Assembly: GCA_029859385.1 (NCBI GenBank)
Contig: JAOUDF010000087.1
Coordinates: forward strand, 1-9,943
Direction of reading: 5' to 3'
DNA: 9,943 nucleotides
Source of the DNA: Nitrospirota bacterium
GTDB taxonomy: Bacteria > Nitrospirota > JAOUDF01
This document shows, piece by piece, positions 6,009-9,943 of this stretch (position 1 is the stretch's first letter; each line of letters starts with the position of its first letter). The notes below the pieces were generated by a model that saw nothing but the letters and a program-made list of their open reading frames with translations, searched no databases and was not told the origin of the DNA. Both the position numbers and the translations under genes were made by a program.

Positions 6009-7052
6009 TTGTTTGTCGACAAGGCAAAAATTTATCTAAAAGCCGGTGATGGCGGCCGGGGGTGCGTGAGCTTCCGCCGGGAGAAGTACGTCCCGAGGGG
6101 CGGTCCCGACGGCGGCGACGGCGGTCGCGGCGGCGATATCATCTTTCAGGTGGACAACCAGCTCAGCACCCTCATCGACCTCCGCTACCATGCCGAATAC
6201 CGGGCACGGCACGGCGAGCACGGCAGGGGCAAGAACCAGCACGGCGCCAATGCCGTGCCGATCATCATCAGGGTGCCGGCGGGCACGGTGGTAAAGGATG
6301 CCCAGACCGGCGAGCAGCTGGCCGACCTGGTAGAAAACGGACAGGAGTTCGTAGGCGCCGCGGCAGGCCGGGGCGGCAAAGGGAACGCCTTCTTTGCCAC
6401 CGCCACCAACCAGGCCCCGCGCTATGCGCAGCCGGGGGAGGAAGGCGAGGAGCGCTTGCTGGAGATCGAGCTAAAGCTGCTGGCCGACGTGGGGATCATC
6501 GGGCTTCCCAATGCCGGTAAATCGACCCTCATCTCGGTCATTTCCGCGGCACGGCCGAAGATCGCCGACTACCCCTTCACCACCCTTGTTCCCAACCTCG
6601 GCGTGGTAAAACACCGCGAGTACCGGAGCTTCGTGGTTGCCGACATACCCGGTCTGATCGAAGGGGCCCACCAGGGCTCGGGCCTCGGCGACCAGTTTCT
6701 TCGTCATGTGGAGCGCACTGAGCTGTTTCTCCACCTTGTCGATATCTCCGACCTGGCTGTCGACGACCCGGTGCACAATTTCGAGGTTGTCAACCGCGAG
6801 CTGCGGCTTTACAATGAATCGCTATTGAACCGCCCCATGATTGTCGTGGCCTCGAAGGCCGACGCGGCACAGGACCACGAAAAGCTCGATAAGCTCAAGG
6901 CCTGGTGCCGCACCGAAAGGCTTCCCTTCTTCGAGATTTCCGCGGCGACGGGCAAGGGAATCTCCCAACTGCTTGAGCATATGTCGAAAACGGTAGAGGA
7001 ATTGCGAAGCCAACATGGAGAAGGCCACCAGAGTACGGCGGGACATTACTAA
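6009..7052 (+). CDS. obgE: GTPase Obg/CgtA
   Basis: A large-subunit-associated GTPase needed for 50S maturation and stress control. It has 347 residues. The glycine-rich Obg fold (1-158) contains DGGRGCVSFRREK and GGPDGGDGGRGG. The G domain follows: G1 GLPNAGKS (165-172), G2 in TTLVPNLG (191-198), G3 DIPG (212-215), G4 SKAD (282-285) and G5 SAATGKG (311-317). G4 has Ser where NKxD is usual, a change seen in some GTPases that probably keeps guanine specificity through Asp. There is no C-terminal OCT domain, only a 30-residue tail. TTG start. It lies directly behind the rpmA terminator and its end overlaps proB by 38 bases. Confidence 0.97.
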   Translation: MFVDKAKIYLKAGDGGRGCVSFRREKYVPRGGPDGGDGGRGGDIIFQVDNQLSTLIDLRYHAEYRARHGEHGRGKNQHGANAVPIIIRVPAGTVVKDAQTGEQLADLVENGQEFVGAAAGRGGKGNAFFATATNQAPRYAQPGEEGEERLLEIELKLLADVGIIGLPNAGKSTLISVISAARPKIADYPFTTLVPNLGVVKHREYRSFVVADIPGLIEGAHQGSGLGDQFLRHVERTELFLHLVDISDLAVDDPVHNFEVVNRELRLYNESLLNRPMIVVASKADAAQDHEKLDKLKAWCRTERLPFFEISAATGKGISQLLEHMSKTVEELRSQHGEGHQSTAGHY

Positions 7053-8154
7053 AAAGGCGCGCCTTGTCGTCCTTAAGATCGGCAGCGCCGTCCTCACCTC
7101 CAAAGAGAGCGGCCTCAATGAGGAACGCCTCGCCAGGCTCTCCGCCCAGATAGCGGCCCTGGCCGAAGACGGCCGACAGGTCGTGGTGGTCTCCTCCGGC
7201 GCCATTGCCACCGGCATGGCGCGGCTGGGGCTGAAAGAGCGCCCCCGGGAGATCCCCCTCAAGCAGGCCGCAGCATCGGTCGGCCAGAGCGGGCTGGTAG
7301 AGGCCTACGAAAAACATTTCCGAAAATACGGTCGTCACGTGGCCCAGGTACTCCTCACCCACGCCGACCTCGCCAACCGGCAGCGTTACCTCAACGCACG
7401 AAACACCCTGTCGACCCTCATCGAGCTGGGCGTCATCCCCGTCATCAACGAGAACGACGCCGTATCGGTGGAAGAGCTCAAATTCGGCGACAACGACGCC
7501 CTTTCGGCCATGGTAGCCAGCATGCTCCACGCCGACCTGCTCGTCATCCTCTCCGACGTGGACGGCCTCTTCACCGAGGACCCGCGAAAGAATCCCGACG
7601 CCACTCTGCGCGACGTGGTGGAACAGATTACCCCCGAAGTCCTCAGGAGTGCCGGCGGCAGCGCCACCATCGAGGGGACCGGCGGCATGGCGTCAAAGGT
7701 CCATGCGGCCAAGAAGACCGCGTCGGCAGGTATTCCCACCGCCATTATCAACGGCACGCGGCCCGAGACCATCGCCTCCCTCTTTTCAGGGCATCAGGAA
7801 GGGACTCTCTTTCTTCCCGAGGTCTGCCCCCTCCCTTCCCGCAAACAGTGGATCGCCATCACCCTCAAACCCAAGGGGTCGCTGGTGCTCGACGCCGGGG
7901 CGACGAAGGCCGTACGGGAAAACGGCAAGAGCCTTCTCCCTTCAGGTGTAAAAGAGGTCCACGGCCGATTCGACCTGGGCGATGTGGTTTCCTGCGTCGA
8001 CCCGGACGGAAACGAGATATGCCGCGGCCTGGTGAACTACCCTGCTGCCGACCTGCAGAAGATCAAGGGGGCAAAGACCACCGAGATCGAAAAGATACTG
8101 GGATACAAGTATTTTGATGAAGTCATCCACCGGGACGACATGGTGGTGGTATAA
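7015..8154 (+). CDS. proB: Glutamate 5-kinase
   Basis: Phosphorylates glutamate to gamma-glutamyl phosphate, the first and proline-inhibited step of proline synthesis. It has 379 residues. The amino-acid kinase domain (about 15-265) shows VVLKIGSAVLTS (18-29), VVSSGAIATGM (58-68), INENDAV (144-150), FGDNDALSAMVA (157-168), ILSDVDGLFTEDP (178-190) and GTGGMASK (221-228). A C-terminal PUA domain follows (about 280-370), with GSLVLDAGATKAV and FDLGDVVSC. The ATG at 7015 is the only sensible start before the conserved core. It lies inside obgE, with a 38-base overlap and a poor ribosome site, which suggests translation coupled to obgE. proA follows after 9 bases. Confidence 0.97.
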   Translation: MEKATRVRRDITKKARLVVLKIGSAVLTSKESGLNEERLARLSAQIAALAEDGRQVVVVSSGAIATGMARLGLKERPREIPLKQAAASVGQSGLVEAYEKHFRKYGRHVAQVLLTHADLANRQRYLNARNTLSTLIELGVIPVINENDAVSVEELKFGDNDALSAMVASMLHADLLVILSDVDGLFTEDPRKNPDATLRDVVEQITPEVLRSAGGSATIEGTGGMASKVHAAKKTASAGIPTAIINGTRPETIASLFSGHQEGTLFLPEVCPLPSRKQWIAITLKPKGSLVLDAGATKAVRENGKSLLPSGVKEVHGRFDLGDVVSCVDPDGNEICRGLVNYPAADLQKIKGAKTTEIEKILGYKYFDEVIHRDDMVVV

Positions 8155-8163
8155 GGAGCCGAC

Positions 8164-9420
8164 ATGGACATCAAGGAATACGTTACCGACATCGCAAAAC
8201 GCGCCAAGGCCGCATCCCGCACCCTGGCAACCCTTTCCACCGATGTGAAGAACACCGCCCTGCTGAAGATGGCCGACCGGCTGGAGGAGCAGGCCGCCGC
8301 AATCATCGAGGCCAACAAGAAGGACATGGCCGACGGCGAGGCCAAGGGGCTCTCCAAGGCCATGCTCGACCGGCTGATGCTGGACGAAAAGAGGGTAAAG
8401 GGGATGGCCGACACCCTGCGCGAAGTGGCGGGGCTGCCCGACCCGGTGGGCGAGGTAATCCGCATGTGGAAGCGGCCCAACGGCCTTCAGATTGGCAAGG
8501 TCCGTGTCCCTATCGGCGTAGTGGGGATCATCTACGAGTCGCGTCCCAACGTAACGGCCGATGCGGCCAGCCTCTGCCTCAAGACGGGCAATGCGGTCAT
8601 CCTGCGGGGCGGCTCCGAGGCGATCCACTCCAACACCGCCATTGCCAAGGCGCTGAAGGAGGCTGGAGCCGAGGCGGGTATCCCGGCCGATGCCGTGGCG
8701 GTCATGGAGATCACCGACCGGGCGGCAGTAATGGAGATGCTGAAGCTGGACAAGTTTGTCGACCTGGTCATCCCCCGGGGTGGCGAGGCGCTGATAAAGG
8801 CGGTAGCCGAAAACTCCACGGTACCGGTGGTCAAGCACGACAAGGGGCTGTGCCACACCTATGTGGACGAGGACGCCGATCCGATGATGGCGCTCAAGAT
8901 CTGTTACAACGCCAAGGTCCAGCGCCCCGGCGTCTGCAATGCCATGGAGACGCTGCTGGTACACAAAAAAGCGGCCGATGGTTGGCTGCCTGCCATCGGC
9001 AAAAAATTCAAGGAGGCGGGGGTCGAAATCCGCGGCTGCGAGAGAACCCTCAAGATTCTGCCTTACGCCGTCGCCGCTTCCGCGGAGGACTGGGACACCG
9101 AGTACCTCGACCTCATCATCTCGGTGAAGGTGGTGGATTCGCTGCAGGAGGCCATCGACCATATCGCCGAGCACGGGTCGAGCCATTCGGAGGCCATCAT
9201 TACGGAGAACTACTCCCACGCCCAGCGGTTTCTTCAGGAGGTCGATGCTGCGGCGGTTTACGTGAACGCCTCGACCCGTTTTACCGACGGTGGCCAGTTC
9301 GGCCTGGGGGCCGAGGTGGGGATCAGCACGTCGAAGCTCCACGCCCGTGGCCCCATGGGGCTGGAGGACCTGACGACGACAAAATATATCATTTACGGCA
9401 GCGGGCAGGTCCGGAAGTAG
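8164..9420 (+). CDS. proA: Gamma-glutamyl phosphate reductase
   Basis: Reduces gamma-glutamyl phosphate with NADPH to glutamate-5-semialdehyde, which cyclises on the way to proline. Its 418 residues are the normal length, with an aldehyde-dehydrogenase fold. Visible motifs are VPIGVVGIIYESRPNV (115-130), LKTGNAVILRGGSEA (139-153), VIPRGGEALI (202-211) and the catalytic cysteine Cys258 in RPGVCNAMETLLVH. The substrate-side SSHSEAIITENY (339-350) and NASTRFTDGGQFGLGAEVGI (368-387) are also present. The ribosome site AAGGAG overlaps the proB stop codon, with the ATG 5 bases after it, so ProB and ProA are made together; in the family they channel a labile intermediate. The gene is intact and complete. 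Confidence 0.98.
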   Translation: MDIKEYVTDIAKRAKAASRTLATLSTDVKNTALLKMADRLEEQAAAIIEANKKDMADGEAKGLSKAMLDRLMLDEKRVKGMADTLREVAGLPDPVGEVIRMWKRPNGLQIGKVRVPIGVVGIIYESRPNVTADAASLCLKTGNAVILRGGSEAIHSNTAIAKALKEAGAEAGIPADAVAVMEITDRAAVMEMLKLDKFVDLVIPRGGEALIKAVAENSTVPVVKHDKGLCHTYVDEDADPMMALKICYNAKVQRPGVCNAMETLLVHKKAADGWLPAIGKKFKEAGVEIRGCERTLKILPYAVAASAEDWDTEYLDLIISVKVVDSLQEAIDHIAEHGSSHSEAIITENYSHAQRFLQEVDAAAVYVNASTRFTDGGQFGLGAEVGISTSKLHARGPMGLEDLTTTKYIIYGSGQVRK

Positions 9421-9424
9421 TCGG

Positions 9425-9453
9425 CCGACAGATTCATACAGGTGTGGTAAAAT
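9425..9453 (+). promoter_or_regulatory. Possible extended -10 promoter after proA
   Basis: TGG followed directly by TAAAAT (9445-9453) is an extended -10 form. A weak -35 CCGACA (9425-9430) is 17 bases upstream of TAAAAT. It would start a transcript near 9460, just ahead of the structured stretch. It cannot be distinguished from chance by eye. Confidence 0.35.
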
Positions 9454-9459
9454 AATATC

Positions 9460-9745
9460 AGGGAAGAAGAAAATCCCGGTGTCGCACTGGCCGAGCACAG
9501 TGGCGTACCTACTCCATCCTGGTGAACGGTATCCGGTAGAAAGACGTTGTTGAAACGGATACCGAAGACCTCGTGACTACCTGCAATGAAGGCTGGCAAG
9601 GTCTCATAAGGAACTTGCAAAAAACCGCTTTCAGCCGGGCGTATCAAGAGGCCCACGGAGGTGAGACAGCGATCAGTGAAAGCGACGCCGGGTGTGTTTC
9701 AAAGGTCTTTTCGCCGTAACGGCGGGAAGACCTTTTCCGTTTTTT
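9460..9745 (+). ncRNA. Candidate structured non-coding RNA, possibly an orphan HEARO/omega-type RNA
   Basis: These roughly 285 bases hold no convincing gene but much pairing potential on the plus strand. GGGA/TCCC is at 9461-9464/9474-9477. CGC-ACTG/CAGT-g-GCG is at 9483-9489/9498-9505. CGGTATCCG/CGGATACCG is 9 bp with a 20-base loop (9527-9535/9556-9564). GCAAG/CTTGC (9596-9600/9614-9618) has a loop containing GTCTCA (9601-9606), which is complementary to TGAGAC at 9662-9667, forming an H-type pseudoknot. CCG-GGC/GCC-ca-CGG is at 9635-9640/9651-9658. It ends in a strong terminator. The GAGCACAG box (9493-9500), the CCGGGCG stretch and the closing GAGACA recall, from memory only, the RNAs upstream of iscB (HEARO/omega RNA). 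No iscB follows. A degraded group II intron is an alternative. The RNA call is moderate; the family is speculative. Confidence 0.5.
9701..9745 (+). terminator. Strong intrinsic terminator
   Basis: A 16-bp stem, AAAGGTCTTTTCGCCG (9701-9716) with CGGCGGGAAGACCTTT (9720-9735), has two G-U pairs and a TAA loop. It is followed by a T-rich tail ending in TTTTTT (9740-9745). It would end both proBA read-through and the candidate RNA. Its T-tract runs into the -35 box of the next promoter. Confidence 0.92.
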
Positions 9746-9772
9746 GACCATCGGGGCCTGCTGTGATAGAAT
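9744..9772 (+). promoter_or_regulatory. Sigma70 promoter of the phospholipase-like gene
   Basis: -35 TTGACC (9744-9749), 17-base spacer, -10 TAGAAT (9767-9772). The start is predicted near 9779, leaving a leader of about 30 bases that includes the ribosome site AAGGAA (9800-9805). Confidence 0.7.
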
Positions 9773-9780
9773 CCCCCGAT
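9750..9780. repeat. Inverted repeat across the promoter
   Basis: ATCGGGG (9750-9756) and CCCCGAT (9774-9780) are perfect complements 17 bases apart. They start at the edge of the -35 box and enclose the -10 box. This could be an operator for a dimeric regulator. A TTTTT run follows, so a weak second terminator is the other reading. Confidence 0.45.
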
Positions 9781-9807
9781 TTTTCATAACCTTTCAAAAA
9801 AGGAAAC

Positions 9808-9943
9808 ATGAGCAAAGTCATCCTTCTCGCAACAGCGATTTTCCTTTTTCTCGGCGCGGAGCCGGCATTTGCCTGGGGCCCCCTGACCCATCTCTACCTG
9901 GGCCAGCAGATACTCTGGAAGCATGCCATGCTCCCCGGCGCCC
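9808..9943 (+). CDS. Zinc-dependent phospholipase C-like exported protein, N-terminal part (cut by window edge)
   Basis: Only 45 codons are visible. MSKVILLATAIFLFLGAEPA is a typical Sec signal peptide: one lysine, a hydrophobic core, then an AFA site, with cleavage predicted before Trp25. The mature protein would start WGPLTHLYLGQQIL. In zinc-dependent phospholipases C and S1/P1-type nucleases, the free amino group of an N-terminal Trp binds zinc and a His follows shortly after, which fits WG-x-x-TH. The protein therefore probably acts in the periplasm or outside the cell. The remaining zinc ligands lie beyond the window, so the enzyme activity is inferred. It has its own promoter and is separated from proA by two transcription signals. 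Confidence 0.7.
   Translation, partial: MSKVILLATAIFLFLGAEPAFAWGPLTHLYLGQQILWKHAMLPGA

Noticed and set aside
7942..9498. 518-codon minus-strand frame opposite proB/proA.
   Set aside because: It is an antisense shadow of two intact, recognisable genes, rich in His/Gly/Val as expected for such mirrors.
9393..9656. 87-codon minus-strand frame after proA.
   Set aside because: It crosses the paired RNA stems and starts without a ribosome site. It is better explained as antisense of the candidate RNA.
9421..9700. Cobalamin or cyclic-di-GMP (GEMM) riboswitch for the phospholipase-like gene.
   Set aside because: AGGGAAG and AAAATCC pieces are present, but there is no B12 box, no GEMM tetraloop-receptor pattern, and a separate promoter and terminator lie between this stretch and the gene.

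Overview
The window looks like chromosomal DNA of a Geobacter-like deltaproteobacterium (Desulfuromonadia). This is inferred from the rpoS-apt pair, the short-chain threonine dehydrogenase paired with kbl, the rplU-rpmA-obgE-proB-proA order and the moderately high GC content. It is not proven. Most of the window is housekeeping, with no prophage, complete insertion sequence or CRISPR array.

Left part (1-2231). The C-terminal end of a MucB/RseB-like or DUF4367-like protein enters from the left edge, followed by a 71-residue unknown protein with a strong ribosome binding site. On the other strand are rpoS (stationary-phase sigma factor) and, 42 bases after it, apt (adenine salvage) with a GTG start. 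A sigma70-like promoter lies just upstream of rpoS.

Middle part (2232-5314). The gap upstream of rpoS holds an unlisted 49-codon plus-strand ORF with protein-like sequence and a 14-base perfect palindrome. It is followed by tRNA-Pro(CGG) on the minus strand with its own promoter. Next come tdh and kbl, an overlapping minus-strand pair that turns threonine into glycine and acetyl-CoA. The 351-base gap between tdh and rplU holds an inverted REP-type doublet (REPIN-like) whose two stems differ by compensating changes, a small G/C-run hairpin, and the rplU promoter.

Right part (5315-9943). rplU and rpmA (ribosomal proteins L21 and L27) end at a strong intrinsic terminator. obgE (TTG start), proB and proA follow closely; ProB and ProA make the proline precursor glutamate semialdehyde. 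After proA, where relatives often carry nadD, there is a 387-base non-coding stretch. It has a possible extended -10 promoter, several stem-loops including an H-type pseudoknot, and a 16-bp intrinsic terminator. I read it as a candidate structured RNA of about 285 nt. Its layout and some short boxes recall HEARO/omega RNAs of the IscB family, here without an iscB gene; that identification is tentative. The window ends in the start of a secreted zinc-dependent phospholipase C-like protein with its own sigma70 promoter.
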